Shown here in pieces: positions 14,036 to 21,992 of a stretch of 64,000 nucleotides of DNA. Within the stretch, counting starts at the first letter, position 1. Each line of letters opens with the position of its first letter. The notes below the pieces were generated by a model. The model saw nothing but the letters and a program-made list of their open reading frames with translations. It searched no databases and was not told where the DNA came from. Origin of the DNA: JBMNPT01 sp050943735 (GTDB lineage: Bacteria; Bacillota; Clostridia; Oscillospirales; RGIG577); NCBI GenBank assembly GCA_050943735.1, contig JBMNPT010000005.1, positions 1-64,000 of the forward strand, read 5' to 3'. The position numbers and the translations under genes were made by a program.

Positions 14036-16435
14036 ATGAAGGCAATAATGGGAAAATTTCGAACCAAAAGCGGCTGTTTGGAGGCGTTTTTACTCTCACT
14101 GATCATGGCGATGGTGGTGTTTATCCCCTTTATCATTTATGGGAAGGGATACTTTGTCTATTACATTGATTTTAATGTACAGCAGCTTCCCTTCTATCAG
14201 ATGTGCCACGACGCGGTGCGCAGCGGAGACATTTTCTGGAACTGGCAGACCGATCTGGGAGCAAATTTCATCGGCTCTTATTCCTTCTACTTGTTGGGGA
14301 GCCCCTTCTTCTGGCTGACGCTGCCCTTTCCAAGTGATTGGGTACCACACCTGATGGCGCCCTTGCTGATGCTCAAAACCGCTTGCTGTGGTCTGACGTC
14401 CTATCTGTATCTCAAACGGTTTGTGCGCCGGCGCAAATGGGCTTTGCTGGGCAGTGTACTCTATGCTTTCTGCGGTTTCAACGCCTGCAACATTGTATTC
14501 AATCACTTCCATGAGGCGGTGGTGATTTTCCCGCTGATGTTGGTGGCCATGGAGGAATTCATGCAGAATGGCCGGAGAGGGTGGTTTGCTCTGTCGGTCT
14601 GCGCCGCCGCGGTGATCAATTACTTTTTCTTTGCCGGACAGGCCATGTTTTTGGTGATTTATTTCTGTGTCCGGAGCTTTTCCAAAGACTTTGGCTTCAC
14701 CTGGAAAAAATTTGGACTGCTGGCCTTTGAGGCAGTGGTGGGGACTCTGATGGCTTGTTTTATCCTGCTGCCTTCGGCGTTGGCGGTGGCGGACAACCCC
14801 CGGATGGACTACTCGCTGTGGGGGATGCACATTTTTATGTACAGTCGGGTACAGCGTTACTTCCTCATTTTACAGGGGATGTTCTTCCCGGCGGACAACA
14901 TCATGATGCCCAATCTCTTCCAGGACAGCGACGCGCATTTTTCCTCCGTTTCCCTTTATTTGCCCCTGTTTTCCATGGTGGGTGTGGCGGCCTTCTGGAA
15001 CCGTTTCCGTCAGACCTGGCTCAAACGCCTGCTGATGATCTGTCTGGTGATGGCCATGGTGCCCGCTCTCAACAGCTTTTTCTTTGCCTTTAACGGCAGT
15101 TACTATGCCCGGTGGTTTTACATGCCCACGCTGATGATGGCGCTGGCCACTGTCATCGCGCTGGAGCATCGGGATGTCTCTCTGCGGGACGGACTGTTGT
15201 TTACCGGTTTGGGCATTTTGTTCTTCGTGTGGATGGGCATTGCTCCCACCTATGTGGAGGAGGAACTCAAGTGGTTTGCCATGCCCAAGGACCCCGCCCG
15301 GTATTGGGGGCAGATGGCCTTTGGCATTGTGGGCTGGTTGTTGGTAGCAGGTCTGGAGCTGGGCTGGGGCCGACGATTGGGCAGCTTTTACCAGCGGTGT
15401 ATGGCCGGTACGGTGGTGATGAGTATTGCCTTCACCATTGTAACAGTGGCCATCGGCACGTCCGGAGGCGCTTCCAATGAATGGGATTTGACGGTGAAGC
15501 AGGGGATTTACGGCGGAGAGAGAATCCAGCTGGATGACAGTCAGTTTTTCCGCATTGATACCGTAGGGCTGAAAGACAATATGAACATGTGGTGGGACTT
15601 CTCCAGTATGGAGTGTTTCCACTCGGTGGTGCCCGGTTCCATCATGTCCTATTATGACGCCATCGGCTATGACCGGGGCGTAGGCAGCCGGGCTGAGCCC
15701 AGCTACAATGGTGTGCGGGGACTGACCAGCGTGCGGTATCTATTCTGTACCGACGAAAAAGAAGAAGAAGTGGCCCAAATGTATGGCTTTTCCAAGCGGA
15801 CCAATCAGAACGGCTACAATGTATACGAAAATGATTATTTTATTCCCATGGGCTTTACCTATGACCAGTGTATGACCGAAGAAACCCTGGAGACTTACAA
15901 CACCGGTTCTCGGGATAAGGTGATGCTGGGGGCGCTGGTGTTGGCCGAGGAAGACTGTGCCAAATACCAGGATCTGTTGGAACTGGCCGGTGAAAATGAG
16001 ATAGATACCAGTGAAGAGGGATATCTGGCCAACTGTGAAGCCCGACGGGCGGAGAGTGGATATGACTTTTCCTATGACAAGCATGGGTTTACCTCCCGTA
16101 TTCAGTTGGAAGAGGACAATCTGGTCTTTTACTCGGTACCCTGGGAAGCTGGGTGGAGCGTCACTGTCAACGGAGAGCCTGCCGAAGTGGTGCGCGCCAA
16201 CATTGGTTTTATGGCGGTCAAGGCGCCGGCAGGGGACAATGAAATCCGTTTCACCTACAAAACACCGGGGCTGAGCACAGGCATCTGGATTTCGCTGGGC
16301 GGCACTTTAGTCTTGCTGTTTTATCTGTGGGGCGTGCAGCTTCTGCGCAAACGGTATCCCCGTACCTTCCGGGTGAAGCGGGGCGATCCCGGCAGCTGGC
16401 GGGAATTCTATGATGAGCAGGACCAGCTGCGATAA
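14036..16435 (+). CDS. YfhO-family membrane protein
   Basis: A 799-residue integral membrane protein with about a dozen transmembrane helices in residues 15-510, a large extracytoplasmic domain (about 510-740, ending in YSVPWEAGWSVTVNGEPAEV) and a final helix (ISLGGTLVLLFYLWGVQLL). YfhO proteins are GT-C-like and have been linked to glycosylation of lipoteichoic acid or other envelope polymers. The first luminal loop contains DFNVQQLPFYQMCHDAVRSG, the acidic motif region conserved in the family. The start at 14036 has GGAGGA upstream. It stands alone with its own promoter and terminator. Confidence 0.85.
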   Translation: MKAIMGKFRTKSGCLEAFLLSLIMAMVVFIPFIIYGKGYFVYYIDFNVQQLPFYQMCHDAVRSGDIFWNWQTDLGANFIGSYSFYLLGSPFFWLTLPFPSDWVPHLMAPLLMLKTACCGLTSYLYLKRFVRRRKWALLGSVLYAFCGFNACNIVFNHFHEAVVIFPLMLVAMEEFMQNGRRGWFALSVCAAAVINYFFFAGQAMFLVIYFCVRSFSKDFGFTWKKFGLLAFEAVVGTLMACFILLPSALAVADNPRMDYSLWGMHIFMYSRVQRYFLILQGMFFPADNIMMPNLFQDSDAHFSSVSLYLPLFSMVGVAAFWNRFRQTWLKRLLMICLVMAMVPALNSFFFAFNGSYYARWFYMPTLMMALATVIALEHRDVSLRDGLLFTGLGILFFVWMGIAPTYVEEELKWFAMPKDPARYWGQMAFGIVGWLLVAGLELGWGRRLGSFYQRCMAGTVVMSIAFTIVTVAIGTSGGASNEWDLTVKQGIYGGERIQLDDSQFFRIDTVGLKDNMNMWWDFSSMECFHSVVPGSIMSYYDAIGYDRGVGSRAEPSYNGVRGLTSVRYLFCTDEKEEEVAQMYGFSKRTNQNGYNVYENDYFIPMGFTYDQCMTEETLETYNTGSRDKVMLGALVLAEEDCAKYQDLLELAGENEIDTSEEGYLANCEARRAESGYDFSYDKHGFTSRIQLEEDNLVFYSVPWEAGWSVTVNGEPAEVVRANIGFMAVKAPAGDNEIRFTYKTPGLSTGIWISLGGTLVLLFYLWGVQLLRKRYPRTFRVKRGDPGSWREFYDEQDQLR

Positions 16436-16444
16436 AGAGTAAAA

Positions 16445-16474
16445 AAAGAGCGTGTACAAAAGTACACGCTCTTT
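16445..16474. terminator. Bidirectional terminator between convergent genes
   Basis: AAAGAGCGTGTAC (16445-16457), loop AAAA, GTACACGCTCTTT (16462-16474), serving the YfhO gene and the convergent aminotransferase gene. Confidence 0.85.
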
Positions 16475-16487
16475 GCTTTTGGGGGGA

Positions 16488-17654
16488 TCAGCCTTGCAGG
16501 ATGCCACTTTCTTTGATGGATGCGATGGCATAGCGCATATCTTCTTCATCCTGCACCAGCGCCATGCGGACGTGGCCTTCGCCCTCGGGGCCAAAGGCAC
16601 TGCCGGGAGTGACCAGCACACCGGTGCGGTCCAGCAGATCCAGCACAAACTGGGTGGAATCGGTGTATCCAGCAGGGAGAGGGGCCCACACAAACATGGT
16701 GGCTTTGGGTTTTTCCATCTGCCAGCCGATGGAGCACAGGCCTTCCACCAGCACATCCCGCCGGCGCTGATAAGCCAGCCGAGTGGTTTCCACACATTCC
16801 TGAGGACCGGTGATGGCGGCGATGGCGGCTTTTTGCACCGGCAGGAACATACCATAGTCCATGTTGGATTTGAGGGTGCGGAGTTTGGAGATGACTTCCC
16901 GGTTGCCCAGAGCAAATCCGATACGGGCACCGGCTAAACCATAGGTCTTGGAGAGAGAGTTGAACTCCACGCCCACCTCCATGGCACCGGGATAGGCCAG
17001 GAAACTTCCGCAGCGCAGACCGTCATAACTCAGCTCGCTGTAGGCGTTGTCGTGCAGAATGATCACATCATGCCGGCGGCCGAACTCCACCAGTTTTTCG
17101 TAGAAAGCCGCAGGTGCCACGCTGGTGACCGGGTTGTTGGGATAGGACACGATCATTAGTTTGGCCCGGTCTGCCACTTCATCAGGGATGGCGTCCAGGT
17201 CGATGATCCCATCATTTTCGGCTTTTTGGGGCATACGGTACAGGTTGGCTCCTGCCAGCAGAGGGCCATCGCTGAACACCGGATATCCGGGATCGGGTAC
17301 CAGCACGGTGTCGCCCGGGTCCACGATGGAAAGGGCAATATGAGCCAGACCATCCTGAGAACCCAGCAGCGATACCACCTGATCGGTCTCCAGCTCCACC
17401 TGATACCGGCGGTGATACCATTGGGTCACCGCTTCCAGCAGCTCCTGGGTATCCTGGATGGCGTATACATAGTTTTCGGGTTTGGCAGCCGCCTCACACA
17501 GCGCCTGCATGATATGGGGAGCAGGGGGAATGTTGGGGGTGCCCACGCTCAGGTCGATCACCCGTCCGCCCGCTGCCAGCCGGGCCTGTTTTTTATCGGC
17601 CAGCACACTGAATATGCCCGGCCCGAAAGAGTCCATTCTCTTGGAAAATTGCAC
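16488..17654 (-). CDS. Class I/II aminotransferase (DapL/AlaC-like)
   Basis: A 388-residue PLP-dependent fold-type I aminotransferase. Visible elements are the substrate loop DLSVGTPNIPPAPH, the ring-stacking region LLGSQDGLAHIALSIVDPGD, YPNNPVTS, DNAYSEL and the Schiff-base lysine in NSLSKTYGLAGARIGFALGN. The pattern is closest to the LL-diaminopimelate/alanine aminotransferase group, but the donor-acceptor pair cannot be told. I chose GTG 17654 because AAGGAGG lies 8 bases upstream; the earlier ATG at 17675 overlaps that site. It is a single minus-strand gene between a terminator and the folT promoter region. Confidence 0.88.
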   Translation of the reverse strand: MQFSKRMDSFGPGIFSVLADKKQARLAAGGRVIDLSVGTPNIPPAPHIMQALCEAAAKPENYVYAIQDTQELLEAVTQWYHRRYQVELETDQVVSLLGSQDGLAHIALSIVDPGDTVLVPDPGYPVFSDGPLLAGANLYRMPQKAENDGIIDLDAIPDEVADRAKLMIVSYPNNPVTSVAPAAFYEKLVEFGRRHDVIILHDNAYSELSYDGLRCGSFLAYPGAMEVGVEFNSLSKTYGLAGARIGFALGNREVISKLRTLKSNMDYGMFLPVQKAAIAAITGPQECVETTRLAYQRRRDVLVEGLCSIGWQMEKPKATMFVWAPLPAGYTDSTQFVLDLLDRTGVLVTPGSAFGPEGEGHVRMALVQDEEDMRYAIASIKESGILQG

Positions 17655-17742
17655 GTTGATTGCCTCCTTTTTCATACTTTCTCTATTGTAGCACAGCGGG
17701 GACCAAAACAAAAGAGGACAGAGGGGATTTTTGCCGAAACGC

Positions 17743-17771
17743 TTGCTCTTGTGTCAAAATGGGCGTATAAT
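17743..17771 (+). promoter_or_regulatory. folT promoter
   Basis: TTGCTC (17743-17748), 17-bp spacer, TATAAT (17766-17771). The riboswitch begins 16 bp after the -10. Confidence 0.75.
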
Positions 17772-17786
17772 GAAAAAGCAAAAACA

Positions 17787-17886
17787 AGCAGAGTAGACAG
17801 CAGCGCGTAAAGTGCCGGCGGGACGGGGAGTTGCCAGCCGGACGAAAAGCCTTTGGCTTGCGGTGCGGCTGTCGCATCCCGCTGCT
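17787..17886 (+). ncRNA. Tetrahydrofolate (THF-I) riboswitch
   Basis: The leader matches the THF riboswitch layout known from Firmicutes folT and folE genes: a closing stem AGCAG (17787-17791) with CTGCT (17882-17886), the 5' element GAGTAGA, the internal CGCGTAAAGTG, the GGGACGGGGAGTTG region, the hairpin AAGCCTTTGGCTT and the 3' conserved GTGCGG...GCATCCCGC. It lies directly upstream of a folT-type gene, which fits the known biology. Ligand binding would be expected to reduce folate uptake. Confidence 0.88.
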
Positions 17887-17905
17887 ACACAATAGAGGGC
17901 GTGAC

Positions 17906-17934
17906 CTTCTAAAATGTAGCAACAATTTTAGGAG
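17906..17934 (+). promoter_or_regulatory. Ribosome-site sequestering hairpin of folT
   Basis: CTTCTAAAAT (17906-17915) pairs with ATTTTAGGAG (17925-17934), hiding the AGGAGG ribosome site. Its loop contains TGTAGC (17915-17920), complementary to GCTACA, which overlaps the 3' strand of riboswitch stem P1. When P1 forms with ligand, GCTACA is occupied and the hairpin can close, so ligand should turn translation off. Confidence 0.75.
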
Positions 17935-17943
17935 GTATTTTTT

Positions 17944-18498
17944 ATGCGCAAAATTTGGGAATCATTTCGTCTGTCTGCCGCGGAGCTGCACAATGTGCGC
18001 TCTCTGGCCTCGGTAGCGGTACTCATTGCCGTCAATCTGGCACTGAGCAAGGTGAATGTGTACATCACTCCCGAAGAACGGGTGAGCGTCAGCTTTTTGG
18101 CCACCGCCTGCATTGGCATGCTCTTCGGTCCAGTGATGGGGATGTCCGCCGGTTTTGTGTGTGACATTGTGAGCTTTATCAGCAATCCTCAGCCGGCACC
18201 CTATTTTCCGGGGTATACCATTACCGCCATGATGGGCGGTCTGCTGTACGGGCTGTGTTTGTACCGCCGGGAGCTCACCACCTGGCGAGCCTTCGCCGCG
18301 GTGATCAGTGTCAGCCTGATCTGTAACATCTGTCTCAACTCTCTTTGGTCTTCCATTTTGTATGCCAAGGCCATTTATCTTCTGCTGCCCGTGAAAATCA
18401 TCAAGAATTTGCTGCTGCTGCCCTTCAAAGCGCTGCTGCTGTATACGGTGTGCAGCCAGGTACAGACGCTGTACCAACGGGTACGGGCTCGTCTGTAA
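17944..18498 (+). CDS. folT: ECF transporter S component, folate-type
   Basis: A 184-residue membrane protein with about six transmembrane helices, an S component of an energy-coupling-factor importer. The N-terminal helix carries SLASVAVLIAVNLALSKV, with the A-x-x-x-A-like surface used to dock on EcfT, and the central segment FGPVMGMSAGFVCDIVSFIS is typical of vitamin S components. The THF riboswitch upstream assigns the substrate as folate. EcfA and EcfT are not in the window and are presumably shared. The ribosome site GGAGG is controlled by the hairpin described separately. Confidence 0.92.
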   Translation: MRKIWESFRLSAAELHNVRSLASVAVLIAVNLALSKVNVYITPEERVSVSFLATACIGMLFGPVMGMSAGFVCDIVSFISNPQPAPYFPGYTITAMMGGLLYGLCLYRRELTTWRAFAAVISVSLICNICLNSLWSSILYAKAIYLLLPVKIIKNLLLLPFKALLLYTVCSQVQTLYQRVRARL

Positions 18499-18503
18499 AT
18501 AGG

Positions 18504-18537
18504 AAAAAACCGCATGCGATTACGCATGCGGTTTTTT
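18504..18537 (+). terminator. folT terminator
   Basis: AAAAAACCGCATGCG (18504-18518) pairs with CGCATGCGGTTTTTT (18523-18537). Confidence 0.9.
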
Positions 18538-18616
18538 GATACGGTGAAAAATTGCAAATGGCACAGCAAATCGTTGAGAAAATCATTAGAAGCTGTATAA
18601 TATGTCCAAATATAGA

Positions 18617-18645
18617 TTGATTCTAAGTGCATTAGGTGTTATAAT
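18617..18645 (+). promoter_or_regulatory. Promoter of the stalk-domain protein gene
   Basis: TTGATT (18617-18622), 17-bp spacer, TATAAT (18640-18645). Confidence 0.75.
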
Positions 18646-18707
18646 ACAGTTAGGTTTTATTGGGCGGATATTTACCGCAAGGGATACAGCAAAGGAGTGA
18701 ACGAAAG

Positions 18708-20351
18708 ATGAAAAGACGCAGAATTGCCGCCATGGCAGCCTGCCTCACCAGCGCAGCCATGCTGATGCAGGTGACAGCCATCAACTACTGGGACGAATGG
18801 GGCCCAATGGAAAACTGGACTGACGAACAGTGGGCACAGAGCGACAAGTGGAGCGAGGCCCAGTGGGAGGAATACTGGGCGTACGAAGAGGCCGCTTGGG
18901 ATTTGGAAATGAAGAAGGAAGAGGGCCTGACCAATCTGGACGGCATCAATGTACTGCTCAACGGAACTTATCTGGAGTTCGCTGATGCAGAGCCGGTGAA
19001 TCGGGACGGCCGGGTGATGCTGCCCTTCCGTACAGTGTTTGAGGCGCTGGAAGCAGATGAGGTCAGTTTTGACCCCGCTACTAAGACAGTGAAGGCACTG
19101 TGGGGAAATGAGGTGGACAAAACCATCACCATGACCATTGGCAGTACCACTGCTCTGGTGGAGGCCGGTGGGGGAGAGCCGGAAAAACTGGAAATGGATG
19201 TGGCCCCCTATATTGACGCTGCCACCGGACGTACGATGATTCCAGTGCGGTTTGTATCCGAAGCGGCGGGCTGTGATGTCTATTGGAACAGCAATGTAGA
19301 TGTGGTGAACATCATCGACCGGCAGGCGCTGGTGGACTGGATGGACAGCAATCTCACCATTTACAACCGGGCCATGAAGGTATCTGTGGAAGAGCTGGAA
19401 GCCAAATACCGTACCGTTTCCGATATGGAGCTGGCCGCCAGTCTGTACACCGACGACGGAGAGGATTCCATTCGCCTGTGGGGCAATGCCGAGGTATTGA
19501 GCCAGGGCGTTAATATGAGTGCCACCGGTAAGTTGGGACTGGATACCACTGAGGTGGATGATAGCCTGCTGGTGAATCTGCCCGAGGAAATTCGCACCAT
19601 ATTGGAACAGGTAAAGGAGATCCCCTTTGCTTTCATTCTCAATGGGGATGAGGGAGCCATGTACTTCCAGTCTTCTATCCTGAAGCAGCTGGATCCTTCC
19701 ATGGATGAAAACACCTGGCTGGAGTATCAGGACCCCATGATGAAAAGTATGTTGAGCTCTACAATGGAAATGCTCAAAGGCGGCAATCTGACCCTGGGCA
19801 ATTTGATGTATGACAGCCTGTGGGAAAACCGCGAGATGCTCTACGGCTATGACAATGTATACGACCAAATGAAAGAAGTGGGCGGTATCCTGCATGCCAT
19901 GATGGGGGATGACGGCTTCCGCAAGTCGGGCAATTCCTATGTGATGGAGCTGGATACCCTGGGATTGATGAAGCGGATCACCCAGTATGCCGGAGGTTCC
20001 ATGGAAGGAATGTCCTTGGATGAGATGATGGCACAGCTTCAGAACATCCCCAATATGAAATATCGCCTGGCTCTTTCCTTTAACGGGGATGTGCTCAACA
20101 AGATTGAGATGGGCTTCAATGTCAATATTGACAATATTGAAGTACCCACTGAAATTTACTTCACCCTGCAGGGTGACCGGATGAACGCCAAGATGGAAAT
20201 GGGTGTGAAGGGCCGCTATATTGGCAAAATCACCGCCACTATGAACAGCCGGGCCTATGAAACTTCTCAGGAGCCTCTTCAGGTTGTTCCTGACGGCGAT
20301 CCGGTAGTTCCCATCAACGGAATGATTCCCACTGTAATCCCCATGGCTTGA
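18708..20351 (+). CDS. Secreted stalk-domain (copper amine oxidase N-terminal-like) protein
   Basis: A 547-residue exported protein. A signal peptide (KRRR then AAMAACLTSAAMLMQ) is followed by a tryptophan-rich acidic stretch (about residues 26-66) in which W recurs roughly every 5-8 residues (WDEWGPMENW, DEQWAQSDKW, EAQWEEYW). Residues about 80-205 form the stalk domain: INVLLNGTYLEF, GRVMLPFRTVFEALEA and TMIPVRFVSEAAGCDVYWN. The remaining 340 residues have no recognised domain and look like a beta-rich lipoprotein-carrier-like fold. ATG 18708 has AAAGGAG 11 bases upstream. It is monocistronic and probably cell-wall associated. Confidence 0.85.
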   Translation: MKRRRIAAMAACLTSAAMLMQVTAINYWDEWGPMENWTDEQWAQSDKWSEAQWEEYWAYEEAAWDLEMKKEEGLTNLDGINVLLNGTYLEFADAEPVNRDGRVMLPFRTVFEALEADEVSFDPATKTVKALWGNEVDKTITMTIGSTTALVEAGGGEPEKLEMDVAPYIDAATGRTMIPVRFVSEAAGCDVYWNSNVDVVNIIDRQALVDWMDSNLTIYNRAMKVSVEELEAKYRTVSDMELAASLYTDDGEDSIRLWGNAEVLSQGVNMSATGKLGLDTTEVDDSLLVNLPEEIRTILEQVKEIPFAFILNGDEGAMYFQSSILKQLDPSMDENTWLEYQDPMMKSMLSSTMEMLKGGNLTLGNLMYDSLWENREMLYGYDNVYDQMKEVGGILHAMMGDDGFRKSGNSYVMELDTLGLMKRITQYAGGSMEGMSLDEMMAQLQNIPNMKYRLALSFNGDVLNKIEMGFNVNIDNIEVPTEIYFTLQGDRMNAKMEMGVKGRYIGKITATMNSRAYETSQEPLQVVPDGDPVVPINGMIPTVIPMA

Positions 20352-20435
20352 ATTCCATAATAAAATCGGGCAAAACAGTTGACAAATACCTGAAAAATGT
20401 GTATTATAAATGAGCGTTGTTTCAAACGCTCAAAT

Positions 20436-20509
20436 TGCCCGATTGTGTAATGGTAGCACAGCAGACTCTGACTCTGTCAGTCTGGGTTCGAATCCTAGTC
20501 GGGCAGCCA
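20436..20509 (+). tRNA. tRNA-Gln (anticodon CTG)
   Basis: The acceptor arm TGCCCGA/TCGGGCA, D arm, anticodon stem GCAGA/TCTGT with loop CTCTGAC (anticodon CTG at the centre), T arm with TTCGAAT, and encoded CCA at 20507-20509 form a complete cloverleaf of 74 nt. Confidence 0.95.
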
Positions 20510-20511
20510 GT

Positions 20512-20546
20512 AAAACCGACCTGTTGGTAAACAGGTCGGTTTTTTA
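20512..20546 (+). terminator. tRNA-Gln terminator
   Basis: AAAACCGACCTGTT (20512-20525) pairs with AACAGGTCGGTTTT (20530-20543), with a further T run. Confidence 0.9.
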
Positions 20547-20664
20547 TTTTGTTTTATAATATCCATGACAATGCGTCTATGGGCAGTTTGAAAAAATGTG
20601 TGAGAAATAGTCGGGAAAGTTTTGGCAAGAATACTGAACTTTGTCGAAACACTATATTTGGGGG

Positions 20665-20692
20665 TTGAAACCTGCCCAAAATATGATATGAT
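20665..20692 (+). promoter_or_regulatory. Promoter of the BMP importer operon
   Basis: TTGAAA (20665-20670), 16-bp spacer, TATGAT (20687-20692). The predicted start of transcription is near 20698-20700. Confidence 0.6.
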
Positions 20693-20695
20693 GAG

Positions 20696-20747
20696 GGTGC
20701 GACGATATTCCGTCGACGGTAGACGGAAGGTGCCCGAGGGGAGCACC
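20696..20747 (+). ncRNA. Structured leader of the BMP importer operon, unknown class
   Basis: Hairpin 1 is TTCCGTC (20708-20714) with GACGGAA (20722-20728). GCACC (20743-20747) can pair with GGTGC at 20729-20733, giving a second hairpin, or with an identical GGTGC at 20696-20700, giving a closing stem around hairpin 1. This switch-like layout resembles a small riboswitch, but I do not match it to a known class, and the first GGTGC lies very near the predicted transcription start. Confidence 0.4.
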
Positions 20748-20783
20748 TGCAACAAACAACAAGAAAAAAAGGAGAGGAACGAC

Positions 20784-21854
20784 ATGAAGAAGATGTGGAA
20801 AGCCCTGGCTTTGACCCTGGCACTCAGTCTGATGACAGCAGTGGCTGGCTGTGGTTCGGAGGGAGATACCAGCACCAGTACTGGTTCCGATACTTCTACC
20901 AGCACCTCTGGCACTGAAGGCAAGCTGAGAGTGGCTCTGCTGCTGCCCGGCTCCCTGAACGACGGCGGCTGGAATGCCAACGCTTATGCAGGTCTGAAGG
21001 ATCTGGAAGCGGAAGGGTACGAAGTGGCTTTCACTGAAAATATTGCCATCGCAGGCATTGAAGAGGCCATGCGGAACTACGCATTTGAAGGATATGACCT
21101 GGTCATTGGTCATGGCGCTGAATTTGGCGAGCCTGCCATGCGTGTGGCCCCCGAGTTCCCCGATGTGAAATTCTTCGTTTCTGGTAAAATGCCTGACGGT
21201 GTGGAAGAGGCTGATTTGCCTGAAAACACCGGATTCATGGACATGCGTGAATATGAAGCTGCCTATCTGGCCGGTATCGTGGCTGGTGGCATGACCGAAA
21301 GCAACATCATCGGTTATGTGGCCGGTCTGGAGATTCCCTCTCAGCTGTCCGATATGGCTGGTTTCGTACAGGGTGTGGCTGCCTCCAATCCTGAAGCCAA
21401 GGTATATGGTGTGGTGACTGGTACTTTTGAAGATCCGGCCAAGGGCAAGGAAGCCGCAACCGCTCAGATCGATATGGGCGCTGACATCATTTGCCAGTCT
21501 GCTGACTCCACCGGCATGGGCGCCATTGAAGCTTGTCTGGAAAACAATGTGAAGCTCATCGGCTATGGCGGTGACCAGTATGAAATGGCCCCCGATCTGA
21601 TGATGACCTGCTTCATCACCGACAACCAGAAGGTGGTAAGCTCTCAGGCCAAGCTCATTGAAGATGGCACTTTCGGCGGCCTGTGGGAGCCCGGTGTGGC
21701 TGAGGGTATCTGCTATATCTCTGATTTCCATAACTTTGAGGATCAGATTCCCCAGGAAATCAAAGACATGGTGAATCAGGCCATTGAAGATATGAAGAGT
21801 GGCAAGGAAGTAGTGAAGTATACCACTGACAGAATCGACGAAAAGCTGGGCTAA
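20784..21854 (+). CDS. BMP-family substrate-binding lipoprotein
   Basis: A 356-residue lipoprotein, with signal peptide and lipobox TAVAGC, a Ser/Thr-rich linker, and a BMP/PnrA-type periplasmic-binding fold starting KLRVALLLPGSLNDGGWN. Characteristic pieces are DLVIGHGAEFGEPA, EAAYLAGIVAGGMTESN and IICQSADSTGMGAIEACLEN. BMP proteins bind nucleosides and related compounds and deliver them to two-permease ABC importers. ATG 20784 has AAAGGAGAGG upstream. It opens an importer operon whose cargo includes three cyclic-amide or amine hydrolases, suggesting a nitrogen heterocycle as ligand. Confidence 0.93.
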   Translation: MKKMWKALALTLALSLMTAVAGCGSEGDTSTSTGSDTSTSTSGTEGKLRVALLLPGSLNDGGWNANAYAGLKDLEAEGYEVAFTENIAIAGIEEAMRNYAFEGYDLVIGHGAEFGEPAMRVAPEFPDVKFFVSGKMPDGVEEADLPENTGFMDMREYEAAYLAGIVAGGMTESNIIGYVAGLEIPSQLSDMAGFVQGVAASNPEAKVYGVVTGTFEDPAKGKEAATAQIDMGADIICQSADSTGMGAIEACLENNVKLIGYGGDQYEMAPDLMMTCFITDNQKVVSSQAKLIEDGTFGGLWEPGVAEGICYISDFHNFEDQIPQEIKDMVNQAIEDMKSGKEVVKYTTDRIDEKLG

Positions 21855-21992
21855 TGCCATTTGATTGTCGGTCCGTAACAGCATAGAATGAAAATTCACA
21901 ATCCGGGACGTGTTATGATGCGCCCCGGATTGTAGTGTGTGACCCCTTTTTATTGGAAAAGACCATTTGCGCGGAAAAGAGGAGGTAGCAGG

